The notes: generated by a model not told the origin, from the sequence alone. Numbered from the stretch's first letter, positions 34,017-42,604 are shown. The stretch: DNA of 64,000 nucleotides from SB25 sp050180705 (GCA_050180705.1 JBFXDX010000007.1:1-64000); one strand, 5' to 3'. Translations and numbers: made by a program.

Positions 34017-34675
34017 TTTACTTTCTTTAGTTGAAACACAAACGCATCTTCATTCTTGTCTTTATTGAGGGCTTCCCAGTTTTTCTTGAAGGCTCTTGGG
34101 TCGTTTCCATACTTCACAATAAACTTTTGAAGTTCAGCGGTTGAGGCCGTAAGCACATACGATGGTTCATCATCTTTGTCGTCCGAATTGTCGATAACTT
34201 CGTGCGATATTCTTATTCTATTCTCCTTAAAAAGAGTTGTAAGCCAGCTTTCGTTGAACCAACTTATTTTGATATCGGAACCACTTATTGTTTCAATTTT
34301 TGCGAGAGAGTGAGAGTAGATTACGTGGTAGGATGTTAGTTCTTCGGTTCCATCGAACTCTTTTAATGGGAAGAAATCTAAGTAGATGTTTCCATTTAGT
34401 TTGAATATATGTACGCTAAACAGGTTTTTAATAGCATCTTTTCCATAGTACGCTATGTCGTATGAATTATCGAGAGAGTCGCCATTGAAAAAGTCTTTTG
34501 AGAATTTATGTTGCCTTATTTCCCATTTGGCGGAGTCTTGGTCGATGTAATCGCCAATAAGATCCTTTTGAAATATAAGATCCTTTTCGAAATAGAATGG
34601 ATGAAGCGATTTTATTAAACAGCTATTCATGAAGAATGCCGTTAACACAATTAATAGTAAACTTTTTGTTTTCAT
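34013..34675 (-). CDS. Lipoprotein of a LytTR two-component operon
   Basis: 220 residues from the ATG at 34675 (an earlier in-frame start at 34711 adds 12 residues without improving the signal). Lipobox AFFMNSC with Cys19, followed by LIKSLHPFYFEKD. The rest is a soluble, charged protein with no recognised domain. It overlaps the kinase gene by 4 bases, so it is likely an input partner or a target of that system. Confidence 0.75.
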   Translation of the reverse strand: MKTKSLLLIVLTAFFMNSCLIKSLHPFYFEKDLIFQKDLIGDYIDQDSAKWEIRQHKFSKDFFNGDSLDNSYDIAYYGKDAIKNLFSVHIFKLNGNIYLDFFPLKEFDGTEELTSYHVIYSHSLAKIETISGSDIKISWFNESWLTTLFKENRIRISHEVIDNSDDKDDEPSYVLTASTAELQKFIVKYGNDPRAFKKNWEALNKDKNEDAFVFQLKKVK

Positions 34676-34878
34676 ACACTTCGAATTTATTGTTTTGCAA
34701 TGTGAAAACAAAATAATTTCAGAAAGTCAGCATTATCAATTTTATTCGTTGAAACCCATTCCCTTGTCGATGAAATTGATAAATCAGGGTAGAAGTTAGA
34801 AATACTTGGATTTGAACTATGTTTTGTAGTGCCAAACTTGCTGAGGCATCTTGTTGGTTTGGCTTGGATTAGTATTAA

Positions 34879-34910
34879 CGTTTCCAGATCCTTCGGATAC
34901 AGGAAGGTTT
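34879..34910 (+). repeat. Dispersed intergenic hairpin element, copy 2
   Basis: CGTTTCCAGATCCTTCGGAT then ACAGGAAGGTTT; pairs with the copy at 30630 and keeps the TTCC/GGAA stem with changes in the interior. Confidence 0.6.
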
Positions 34911-34966
34911 ATTTTGCGTTTGGTTGGAGATGTACAAGAGGATAAATGAGGATTATTCGATAACAA

Positions 34967-34995
34967 GAAACCCCGCCAGAATTCCAGCGGGGCTT
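34967..34995 (-). terminator. Terminator after iorAB
   Basis: CCCCGC, 10-base loop, GCGGGG, then TTTCTTGTT on the minus strand; 26 bases after the iorB stop codon. Confidence 0.85.
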
Positions 34996-35020
34996 CACCT
35001 TTTTTTGAAACTTATTGGGA

Positions 35021-35602
35021 CTATCTATTTTTCTCGCTAAACTCGCGGCCTGCTCTTAGTGCCTTTAGGTTGAGCTCAACCACATCGTTTCCTTTTTTGC
35101 CAAAAAGCTGGCGAATACCCTCTTCAATCTTACCGAAAGGGATATCAAGGAAAAGCGATGCTGCACCCAACATAACAATGTTCATTGCTCGGGCCGATCC
35201 GGCTTCTTTGGCAATTGCTTCGGCATCAATAGCAATGTGGTTCTTCACTGCGTTAACCTGGGCAAGTACCTCCTCGGGCTGTGGGTAATCGGGAATGTTG
35301 ATGAAGGGAACCGTGTTGGTTACTATCCAACCATCCTTCGATAGCATGGGAAGGTAACGCAAAGCCTCCATGGGTTCAACCGAGATAATTAAATCGGCCT
35401 TGCCTGCTGGAATTAAGTCCGATGCAATAGGAGCATCGGAAATACGAAGGTGCGACTGAACATCGCCACCGCGCTGGCTCATGCCGTGAACCTCGGCTTG
35501 TTTAATGTAAAGGTTATTGTTTACAGCGGCTAAACCAATTGCTGCTGCAATTGAAAGGATTCCTTGTCCGCCAACACCTGCCAATATAATATCGTTTTTC
35601 AT
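35021..35602 (-). CDS. iorB: Indolepyruvate:ferredoxin oxidoreductase, beta subunit
   Basis: 193 residues, POR_N/gamma-type domain: ILAGVGGQGILSIAAAIG at the N-terminus, KQAEVHGMSQRGGDVQSHLR, and ADLIISVEPMEALRYLP. With IorA it converts arylpyruvates to aryl-acyl-CoA plus CO2, reducing ferredoxin; runs in anaerobic aromatic amino acid use. Follows iorA by 18 bases and is closed by a terminator. Confidence 0.95.
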   Translation of the reverse strand: MKNDIILAGVGGQGILSIAAAIGLAAVNNNLYIKQAEVHGMSQRGGDVQSHLRISDAPIASDLIPAGKADLIISVEPMEALRYLPMLSKDGWIVTNTVPFINIPDYPQPEEVLAQVNAVKNHIAIDAEAIAKEAGSARAMNIVMLGAASLFLDIPFGKIEEGIRQLFGKKGNDVVELNLKALRAGREFSEKNR

Positions 35603-35620
35603 TCTGATTCTGTTTTTAGG

Positions 35621-37231
35621 TTATTCGTTCGATTCCTTTTTTTCGGCCTTTTTTCTGCGGGCAAAGGTCTGAATACATTCGCGCTGAGGAATAATTACGG
35701 AAACACCTTGGTAGGCCAACTCTTCCTTCATAACGCTAACATTTTCCTCGTGATTTTTCTTCAAAGGAGTCATAACTCTAATATGGTCGGGGTTAACGCC
35801 CAAGCCTTTACAAATCGAAACAATTCTACCCAATGCGGCAGAATCCTGACCGCCAGTCATACCGGTGGTTGAGTTATCGGAAATAATAACGGTGATAGGG
35901 GTATTCTCAATAACAGCATCGAGTAAACCGGTCATACCGCTATGGGTAAAGGTTGAGTCGCCAATAACAGCCACTGCAGGAACCAAACCAGCATCGGCAG
36001 CACCCTTGGCCATTGTGATTGATGCACCCATATCAACGCACGAGTTGATAGCATTGAATGGAGGCATTGCACCTAAAGTGTAGCATCCAATATCGGCAAA
36101 TACTCGGCCTGCGCCGTACTCTTTTAAAGCTTCGTTCAAATCCTCGTAAACATCGCGGTGGCCGCAACCCTGACAAAGTGATGGTGGACGTTGCTTAACA
36201 ATTGAAGGAACTGCCTGGCCTTCGGTAACTGTTAACCCTAAGGCTTTAGCAACAAGGTTTGGATTCAACTCACCATCGCGTGGTAAAGTACCATCGAGGC
36301 GGCCGTGAATAGGTTTACCAACGTTTAGGTAACCTTTAATCATCTCCTCCACAATTGGGTATCCTTCTTCAAGAACCATAACCGATTTACAGGTGTTGTA
36401 TAGCTCAGTGATTTGTTTCTTGGGCAATGGATATTGATTAACCTTTACAATGGGATAAGGGCATTTTCTATCGGGATAGTTCTCCATTAGGTAGTTGTAT
36501 GCAATACCTGTTGCAATAATACCCATATCGGTGTTTGTGCCTTGTATGTATGAGTTGAAAGCAGATTTTTCAGACTCCATCTCCATTGCAGGTTGGTTTA
36601 GCAACAGATTCTTGTAGTTCTTACGTGCAATTGCAGGTAGAAGTACAAACTGACGAGGATCCGATGGTAATTTAATATCGTTCTGCCTTTTAATGTCTCT
36701 ACGTAGGACATCGGCACGCGAGTGTGCTAAACGTGTGGTGATGCGAAGCATTACGGGAACGTTCAATTTCTCTGAAAGTTCAAAGCCGTAGTATGCCATA
36801 TCGTAAGCTTCCTGCTGGTTTGCTGGTTCCAACACTGGAATCATGGCAAACTTAGCGTAGAAACGTGAGTCCTGCTCGTTTTGCGATGAGTGCATTGAGG
36901 GATCATCGGCCGAAACTACGATTAAACCACCGTTAACACCAGTAACCGAAGCATTGATAAAGGCATCGGCAGCAACGTTTAATCCAACGTGCTTAAAGCA
37001 TACCATTGCACGTTTACCAGCGTATGACATACCAATAGCCGATTCCATGGCGGTTTTCTCGTTGGCCGACCATTGACGGTGAATATTTAGTTCAGCAGCT
37101 TGCTTTGAGCCCTGAACGAACTCCATAATTTCGGTGGATGGAGTACCTGGGTAAGCGTAAACACCCGAAAGACCACCATCTATTGCTCCTTGGGCTATGG
37201 CCTCATCGCCAAGCATTAATAATTTACTCAT
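35621..37231 (-). CDS. iorA: Indolepyruvate:ferredoxin oxidoreductase, alpha subunit (no ferredoxin tail)
   Basis: 536 residues. N-terminal pyrimidine-type domain (GDEAIAQGAIDGGLSGVYAY, PGTPSTEI), central domain, and a C-terminal TPP domain with PPSLCQGCGHRD, the Mg/TPP site GDSTFTHSGMTGL and DNSTTGMTGGQD. Length is typical of the Bacteroidota form; the two 4Fe-4S clusters of archaeal IorA (CxxCxxCxxxC repeats) are absent, since the chain ends with PQRECIQTFARRKKAEKKES. Electrons must therefore pass by another route. Its 5' leader of about 230 bases holds a short ORF and a hairpin (see 37339 and 37297), suggesting control by attenuation or translation. Confidence 0.95.
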   Translation of the reverse strand: MSKLLMLGDEAIAQGAIDGGLSGVYAYPGTPSTEIMEFVQGSKQAAELNIHRQWSANEKTAMESAIGMSYAGKRAMVCFKHVGLNVAADAFINASVTGVNGGLIVVSADDPSMHSSQNEQDSRFYAKFAMIPVLEPANQQEAYDMAYYGFELSEKLNVPVMLRITTRLAHSRADVLRRDIKRQNDIKLPSDPRQFVLLPAIARKNYKNLLLNQPAMEMESEKSAFNSYIQGTNTDMGIIATGIAYNYLMENYPDRKCPYPIVKVNQYPLPKKQITELYNTCKSVMVLEEGYPIVEEMIKGYLNVGKPIHGRLDGTLPRDGELNPNLVAKALGLTVTEGQAVPSIVKQRPPSLCQGCGHRDVYEDLNEALKEYGAGRVFADIGCYTLGAMPPFNAINSCVDMGASITMAKGAADAGLVPAVAVIGDSTFTHSGMTGLLDAVIENTPITVIISDNSTTGMTGGQDSAALGRIVSICKGLGVNPDHIRVMTPLKKNHEENVSVMKEELAYQGVSVIIPQRECIQTFARRKKAEKKESNE

Positions 37232-37296
37232 ATCGATAATTTAAATATTTACAGAATAGTTTTGCTAAATGAAAAAAAGTTGAGTCGAAAATTCAA

Positions 37297-37317
37297 TTCT
37301 CTCGATATGGGAGAGAA
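37297..37317 (-). promoter_or_regulatory. Hairpin in the iorA leader
   Basis: TTCTCTC, 7-base loop, GAGAGAA, about 22 bases after the short leader ORF stop. A T run (minus strand 37272-37278) comes about 20 bases later, so it is not a classical terminator, though other pairings are possible. Confidence 0.4.
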
Positions 37318-37338
37318 CCGACATGAGAGTGGTACTAA

Positions 37339-37416
37339 TTATAGACCGCCAAAGCGTTTCATGAAACCAACGTTTTGGGCAACATTGTGCAAATAGAAAA
37401 TGAATAGAGTATTCAT
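37339..37416 (-). CDS. Short leader ORF (25 codons) upstream of iorA
   Basis: ATG at 37416 to TAA at 37339. The peptide is MNTLFIFYLHNVAQ, then NVGFMKRFGGL, with Phe at 5, 7, 18 and 22, and Tyr at 8. It is the only good ORF in the leader and lies between a consensus promoter (37468-37475) and the iorA start. Five aromatic residues in 25 for an operon that breaks down aromatic 2-oxo acids is suggestive of a regulatory leader peptide; it could also be chance, since the aromatic codons are not in a row. Confidence 0.45.
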   Translation of the reverse strand: MNTLFIFYLHNVAQNVGFMKRFGGL

Positions 37417-37467
37417 GCTGATTTCAATTTGTAATTCAAAAGTCCAAAATCGGCTGTTATTTGAAAG

Positions 37468-37475
37468 CAAAAGTA
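37468..37475 (-). promoter_or_regulatory. -7 promoter element of the iorAB operon
   Basis: Minus-strand TACTTTTG, perfect consensus, 237 bases upstream of iorA. The region 37232-37467 therefore is a transcribed leader. Confidence 0.65.
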
Positions 37476-37717
37476 GGAATATTTTCAATAATAAAGAATC
37501 GATTGCGATAAATCGGTTTAAAATTTTTATTAATCGAAGTTAGATTGATTAAATTGATGAATATTAGGAATATTTTGAAGATAGAGGAAGTTGAAGAAAT
37601 TTATGGTGGGGCTAGAAAAACTATATAGTTGTGCATTAACCTTGATACTGATAATATGTTCAGCACAATAACATTGACACTTCTTTCATAAATATATCTT
37701 GCCATATGTAAACTTTT

Positions 37718-37729
37718 AAGTTAACTTTG
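37718..37729 (+). promoter_or_regulatory. -7 element with overlapping palindrome before the toxin-antitoxin genes
   Basis: TAACTTTG (37722-37729) fits TAnnTTTG and the ATG follows 4 bases later, so RNA is nearly leaderless. The perfect palindrome AAGTTAACTT (37718-37727) overlaps it, a likely operator for antitoxin autoregulation. Confidence 0.5.
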
Positions 37730-37733
37730 CGTA

Positions 37734-38093
37734 ATGAATAAGCAAAGGCAGATAATTTTTTACGGTCGTTATTTCGCTGATTTTTATTTGGATCAGAATG
37801 AAAATGTGCAGGAGAAAATTGAATATGTCTTTAACATTATTCGCTTGGTTCAACGTGTTCCTAAAAAGTTTCTTGATCATATTACTGGGACTGATGGCCT
37901 TTTTGAAATTAGAATTGAATCTGAAGGTAATATTTATAGAATATTTTGCTGTTTTGATAAAGGAGATCTTGTGGTTCTCTTCAATGGTTTTCAAAAGAAA
38001 ACGCAAAAAACACCACGAAAGGAAATTGACTTTGCTTTGAAATTGAAAGAAGAATATTTTAACTCAAAAAAGAATGACAATGAATGCAGATAA
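37734..38093 (+). CDS. RelE/HigB-family toxin (Gp49-like)
   Basis: 119 residues, phage-derived Gp49-like/HigB type: IFYGRYFADFYLDQ, EIRIESEGNIYRIFCCFDKG, VVLFNGFQKKTQKTPRKEID, the last segment being the family hallmark. Toxins of this type cut mRNA on the ribosome. Its 3' end overlaps the antitoxin gene by 20 bases. Toxin-first order is that of HigBA. Confidence 0.9.
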   Translation: MNKQRQIIFYGRYFADFYLDQNENVQEKIEYVFNIIRLVQRVPKKFLDHITGTDGLFEIRIESEGNIYRIFCCFDKGDLVVLFNGFQKKTQKTPRKEIDFALKLKEEYFNSKKNDNECR

Positions 38094-38385
38094 GATTAGA
38101 AATGCTAAGAACTTTGATGAGTTATTAGACATTAAGTACGGAAAGGTTGGCACCGAAAAACGTGACCAGTTTGAGGAGAAATCTCAGTATTTTGTGATTA
38201 GCGAAATGCTTAAACAGGCTAGGAAAGAGGCTAACATGACGCAGGAGGAACTTGCTATTAAGGTTGGAACAAAGAAAAGTTACATATCGCGTTTAGAGAA
38301 TGGTAAATGCGATATTCAACTTTCTACGCTTTACAGAATATTTGAGTTTGGGCTTGGTAAAAGAATTAACTTAACAATTGGATAA
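38074..38385 (+). CDS. HigA-like HTH antitoxin
   Basis: 103 residues (or 101 if Met3 at 38080 is used). N-terminal part binds toxin; C-terminal XRE-type HTH: ARKEANMTQEELAIKVGTKK then SYISRLENGKCDIQLSTLYR. Overlap with the toxin frame makes the pair one unit. It likely represses the operon through the palindrome at 37718. Confidence 0.9.
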   Translation: MTMNADKIRNAKNFDELLDIKYGKVGTEKRDQFEEKSQYFVISEMLKQARKEANMTQEELAIKVGTKKSYISRLENGKCDIQLSTLYRIFEFGLGKRINLTIG

Positions 38386-38433
38386 TATTTTGTATCCTTT
38401 TGTTTCTTCTAATTTTCTTAATCTTCCTTTAAC

Positions 38434-38841
38434 TTACTCCACAATACTCACCACAATCCTACGACTACCTCCGTTATCTCTAAACTCACAGAGGTATATT
38501 CCCTGCCAAGTTCCAAGGTTTAACCTTCCGTTGGTAATTGGAATGGTAACAGATTGCCCAATAATTGATGATTTAATGTGCGCGGTCATATCGTCATCGC
38601 CTTCGAGAGTATGCTCAAAGTATGGCGCAAATGGAATTAACTTAGATATGAATTTATGAAAATCGGTTCTAACAGTATAATCGGCATTCTCATTAATTGT
38701 CAGCCCTGCCGATGTATGCTTAATGAAAATATTGGCAATTCCAGTTTCGGGAAGTTTGGGCAACCGTTTAATGATTTCGCTGGTTACTAAATGAAAGCCT
38801 GCAGGGTAGGGTGGAAGCGAGAATTCAATTTGAGAAGTCAT
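38434..38841 (-). CDS. YjbQ-family (UPF0047) protein
   Basis: 135 residues with the family signature IKHTSAGLTINENAD, HxLEGDDDMTAHIKSS and LGTWQGIYLCEFRDNGGSRR. Members show weak thiamine-phosphate synthase activity and are called secondary thiamine-phosphate synthase; physiological role unresolved. A second, divergent member is at 48012-48428. Not in an operon with thiamine genes. Confidence 0.9.
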   Translation of the reverse strand: MTSQIEFSLPPYPAGFHLVTSEIIKRLPKLPETGIANIFIKHTSAGLTINENADYTVRTDFHKFISKLIPFAPYFEHTLEGDDDMTAHIKSSIIGQSVTIPITNGRLNLGTWQGIYLCEFRDNGGSRRIVVSIVE

Positions 38842-38941
38842 TTTTTTAGATGCTAGATATTAGACCCAAGATTTCAGATTAAGAAAATAATGTATGTTGA
38901 TATTCAATTTGTCACTTTTACGATCAACAATCAACGAACAA

Positions 38942-39367
38942 CTAGTATAAAGGTTTAACAAACTCGTGAATAAAGTCGAAGGCCATATTCTCCAAATCAT
39001 CACGAAGATTGTTGTAGGTTTTAGCTTCCTCTTCGTCTGGTAGGCTCATTTTGTATAAATTGGGATAGTTCAACTTAACAATGGAGGGATTTCCCTTAAA
39101 TTCTGGAAGAATCGATTCCAACTCGCTATCGAGGCAAATCACAAAATCGAATTCCTTATCGGCAAACTCATTTATTCCTTTCGATTTATATCGGGTAATA
39201 TCCATAACCGCATCCATCATCGAGTTGGCTGCTTTCATGTCCAACTTTTCGGGATTAAAGCCTGCGCTAACCACTTCGGCTACACCTTTTCCGTAATAGC
39301 TAAGCCATCCTTCGGCCATTTGCGAGCGGCAAGCATTATGCTTCGATACTACCAATATACGCTTCAT
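38942..39367 (-). CDS. ArsC/low-molecular-weight phosphatase-fold protein lacking the catalytic Cys
   Basis: 141 residues of the LMW-PTP fold with a P-loop reading VSKHNACRSQMAEG. In the family the loop is C-x-x-N-x-C-R-S with the first Cys as nucleophile; here that position is Ser8 (TCG codon). The resolving-type Cys remains as Cys78, while the third ArsC position is Ser85. Arg14 and the loop Asn are kept and the C-terminal DPxxF-like Asp is in MSLPDEEE. It may be an inactive or binding-type phosphatase, or use another nucleophile. Monocistronic and divergent from a TonB receptor gene at 39524. Confidence 0.8.
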   Translation of the reverse strand: MKRILVVSKHNACRSQMAEGWLSYYGKGVAEVVSAGFNPEKLDMKAANSMMDAVMDITRYKSKGINEFADKEFDFVICLDSELESILPEFKGNPSIVKLNYPNLYKMSLPDEEEAKTYNNLRDDLENMAFDFIHEFVKPLY

Positions 39368-39471
39368 TATTATTCTCTGAGTTTATTTTATAAGCAATTT
39401 ACAATAACTACGGTCAAATTAAAAGCAATTTTTCTGATGTTGCACAATTTTTTTGAACTAAATGAGTTTTT

Positions 39472-39504
39472 TTTGGGTCGATTGCTTTCATCTAGCTACA
39501 TTTG
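39472..39504 (+). promoter_or_regulatory. Promoter of the TonB receptor gene at 39524
   Basis: TTTG (39472-39475), 21 bases, then TACATTTG (39497-39504); a full -33/-7 match, 19 bases before the ATG. Confidence 0.7.
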
Positions 39505-39523
39505 AGCACTTTTTAAGAAATTA

Positions 39524-42022
39524 ATGTTGAACTTTTTGTTGAAATATCCTATAATTATTGAGAAACAACTGCTTCGGGGCTTCGCTATCCTCTTTTTTAT
39601 GGCGTTACCTAGTGTATTGTTTAGTCAAACAAAACTTATTGTTGGTGTAGTAACCGATACGTTGAATCAGCCAATTGTTAATGCCAATGTGTTGGTGGAA
39701 GGAACCAATAATGGAGTATCTACCGACGATAATGGCCGTTTTAAGTTGAATATTGTCGAAAAGCAGCATGTTATAATTAAAGTTTCGTATTTAGGCTACC
39801 AAACAGAATGGATTACCATTAATCCTAAAGATAAAGGCGAATTAACCGAGTTACATTTTAGGCTGACGCCTGAGACTAAGACCATCGATGGCGTTTTTAT
39901 TTCCGCAATTCAGCGAAGGCAGGGGAATATCGATAGACTTAGTGCCAAGGAGATTAAGTTTATGCCTAATATCTCTGGAAACTTCGAGTCGTTGCTAAAA
40001 TCAATTCCAGGGGTGTCATCGTCGAATGAGTTGAGTTCTCAATATTCGGTTCGGGGTGGAAGTTTCGACGAAAATCTGGTTTATGTTAACGATATAGAGA
40101 TATTTCGTCCGTTTTTGGTTCGATCGAGCCAGCAGGAAGGGCTAAGTTTCATTAATCCCGATATGGTTTCTTCTGTGGAGTTCTCGGCAGGTGCTTTTAA
40201 TGCCGAGTTTGGCGATAAAATGTCGTCGGTGCTTAATGTACACTACCGAAAGCCAGAATCGTTCGAAACTACAGCATCGGGCAGTTTGCTTGGCGCAAGC
40301 ATTACCACCGAGGGTATTTTTGGGAATTCCAAGTTTTCTTACATCACTGGAGTGCGATATAAAACATCGCAGTACATGCTGAACAGCTTGGAGGTAAAAG
40401 GTGATTATTCGCCATCGTTTATCGATTGGCAGGGGATGTTCAACTATGAGATTAATTCGAAACTCTCGGTTAGCTTATTGGGTAACTACTCTGGAAATAG
40501 TTTTGTGTTCGAGCCTGATGTTCGTGAAACTCGATTTGGATTGTACACTAATACCCTTCAGCTAAAGGTTTACTACGATGGACAGGAGGTCGATAAATTT
40601 CAGACAGCATTGGGTGCATTATCTGTAGAGTATAAGCCAACCTCTGCATTGAAGTTAAAGTTATACTCTGCTAATTATTTAAACTCCGAGCGGGAAACCT
40701 ACGATTTGTTGGGTCAGTATTATTTGAATGAGCTCGATAACTCGTTAGGTTCTTCAACTTATGGCGATAGCGTAATAAATGTTGGAATTGGTGGATTTCT
40801 CAATCATGCCCGGAATTATCTCGATGTTTATGTTAATTCTGTTGGGCATATTGGTCAGTATGATTTTGGAAATCTAAAAGCCAAGTGGGGCGTTACACTT
40901 CAAAAGGAGCATTTCGACGATGAGTTGGTGGAGTGGGAACTTGTGGATTCATCTGGTTATTCCTTGCCGTACAATGGCGAAAGTGTTACGCTGAAATCTT
41001 CGTTAAGGGCAAAGAATAAGCTGGATGCAGTTCGTCTGTCCTCCTTTGCTCAGTTTGAGTTTAATAGAAATATTGGTGATTTTAAGGCACAGGCAACGGC
41101 TGGATGTCGATTTCTGTATTGGGATTTAAATCAGGAGAAGTTGGTTAGCCCAAGGGCAACATTGTCTATTATTCCATTGAGTAATAAGAATCTTGAGTTT
41201 CATTTGTCGTCGGGAGTTTATTATCAGCCTCCATTTTACAAGGAGTTACGTTTGCCCGATGGAACTTTGAATAAGGATATAAAATCCCAAAAGTCGGTTC
41301 AGTTTCTTTTGGGAAGCGAATACTATTTTAGTGCCTGGAACAGGCCATTCAGAATATCGGCCGAAATTTACTACAAGGCACTATCCGATCTTATTCCCTA
41401 TAAGTTAGATAACGTCAGGGTTAAGTATCTAGGCGATAATTTGGCAAAAGGTTATTCTAAGGGAATCGACATAAAGGTTAATGGCGAATTGGTTTCTGGT
41501 GCTGAATCGTGGGTTGGCTTTTCGTTACTTAAAACTATGGAGGATTTGAAAGGTGACAGCTATGTCGATTCAGATGGTGTTACGCATTATCCTGGATACT
41601 ATCCTCGACCTACCGATCAACGTTTCTCTTTTAACCTGTTTTTTCAGGATTACCTTCCCGGAAATCCTAGTTTCAGAGTGCATTTGTATGGATTTTATGG
41701 CAGCGGACTGCCTTTTGGCGTAGCAACATCCGACAGGTACGATATTAATTTTAGAATGCCAGCCTATAGGCGAGTTGATATTGGTTTCACTAAGATTCTA
41801 CTCGACGACAATATCCGATCGTCAATTATACCTGCAAAATTAAAAGGTGTGAAGAGTATCTGGATTGGGGCCGAGGTATTTAACCTGCTCAACTTTAGCA
41901 ATACAGTTTCGTACATGTGGGTGCAGACCGTTGGAAACCAAGATGGCGAATCAGATATTTATGCGGTGCCTAATTACTTAACGTCTAGGCGTATTAATGT
42001 TAAGGTGCTGGTGAAATTTTAG
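39524..42022 (+). CDS. TonB-dependent outer-membrane receptor, CarboxypepD_reg type
   Basis: 832 residues. Hydrophobic signal (LLRGFAILFFMALPSVLFSQ), CarboxypepD_reg domain about 38-120 (GVVTDTLNQPIVNANVLVEG, STDDNGRFKLN), plug about 125-230 (LLKSIPGVSSSNELSSQYSV, GGSFDENLVYVNDIEIFRPF) and a barrel ending VLVKF. A start 13 codons further on would trim only the n-region. No SusD or metal genes beside it. Ligand unknown; it lacks a Pho box. Confidence 0.93.
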   Translation: MLNFLLKYPIIIEKQLLRGFAILFFMALPSVLFSQTKLIVGVVTDTLNQPIVNANVLVEGTNNGVSTDDNGRFKLNIVEKQHVIIKVSYLGYQTEWITINPKDKGELTELHFRLTPETKTIDGVFISAIQRRQGNIDRLSAKEIKFMPNISGNFESLLKSIPGVSSSNELSSQYSVRGGSFDENLVYVNDIEIFRPFLVRSSQQEGLSFINPDMVSSVEFSAGAFNAEFGDKMSSVLNVHYRKPESFETTASGSLLGASITTEGIFGNSKFSYITGVRYKTSQYMLNSLEVKGDYSPSFIDWQGMFNYEINSKLSVSLLGNYSGNSFVFEPDVRETRFGLYTNTLQLKVYYDGQEVDKFQTALGALSVEYKPTSALKLKLYSANYLNSERETYDLLGQYYLNELDNSLGSSTYGDSVINVGIGGFLNHARNYLDVYVNSVGHIGQYDFGNLKAKWGVTLQKEHFDDELVEWELVDSSGYSLPYNGESVTLKSSLRAKNKLDAVRLSSFAQFEFNRNIGDFKAQATAGCRFLYWDLNQEKLVSPRATLSIIPLSNKNLEFHLSSGVYYQPPFYKELRLPDGTLNKDIKSQKSVQFLLGSEYYFSAWNRPFRISAEIYYKALSDLIPYKLDNVRVKYLGDNLAKGYSKGIDIKVNGELVSGAESWVGFSLLKTMEDLKGDSYVDSDGVTHYPGYYPRPTDQRFSFNLFFQDYLPGNPSFRVHLYGFYGSGLPFGVATSDRYDINFRMPAYRRVDIGFTKILLDDNIRSSIIPAKLKGVKSIWIGAEVFNLLNFSNTVSYMWVQTVGNQDGESDIYAVPNYLTSRRINVKVLVKF

Positions 42023-42068
42023 TTAGTTTTTTGGCAACAGATGATGCCCATCGTTATTACAAATTCGA

Positions 42069-42326
42069 TTAGAATAGTTTTGGATGATCCTGCTCGAATT
42101 GATTCAATACTTTTGAAATTATTGCCTCACGAAGAAATTTTGACTTATTCCTTATTTTATATCGTTTACAATACATCTCAATAGCATTCAGTTCGCTGGT
42201 GTTAAATAGCAACTCTTTTCGGTGTACTCTCTTTAGTTTGTCGGTATTAAAGCCTGGGCGTTTAACCATTTTCCTGAGTAATTTCCAATTTTCTATCTGC
42301 AAAGAAATTAAATGTTCTTGAACCAT
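42069..42326 (-). CDS. Small ribbon-helix-helix-type protein
   Basis: 85 residues. The C-terminal part has HRKELLFNTSELNAIEMYCK then NKSKFLREAIISKVL, the beta strand plus two helices of a ribbon-helix-helix DNA-binding domain, as in MobC-like or Arc-type proteins. The N-terminal part is basic. No mobilisation genes are nearby, so a stand-alone regulator is more likely. Ends 47 bases from the convergent TonB receptor gene. Confidence 0.7.
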   Translation of the reverse strand: MVQEHLISLQIENWKLLRKMVKRPGFNTDKLKRVHRKELLFNTSELNAIEMYCKRYKIRNKSKFLREAIISKVLNQFEQDHPKLF

Positions 42327-42604
42327 CTACGAATTACTACTGCTAAATACTTAACAATTTTTCAAAAGTTTTTAACAGTTTAAATGTCCTTTTCAATTCA
42401 TATTTATGAGTTTTGGTGTAACTGGTTGATAATTAGTATTTGTTTTTTCAAGTGTGATACTAATGCCGTAATTGAAATTTTAAATCATAATTTTGAAATC
42501 GTTTGAAATTTGTTAAATTTGATTGTTAAAATTAAAATTTGATTGATACTTGATATATTTTTTCCCTTTTGGGATGTTAACTCTAATATCAAATACTACT
42601 AGGC

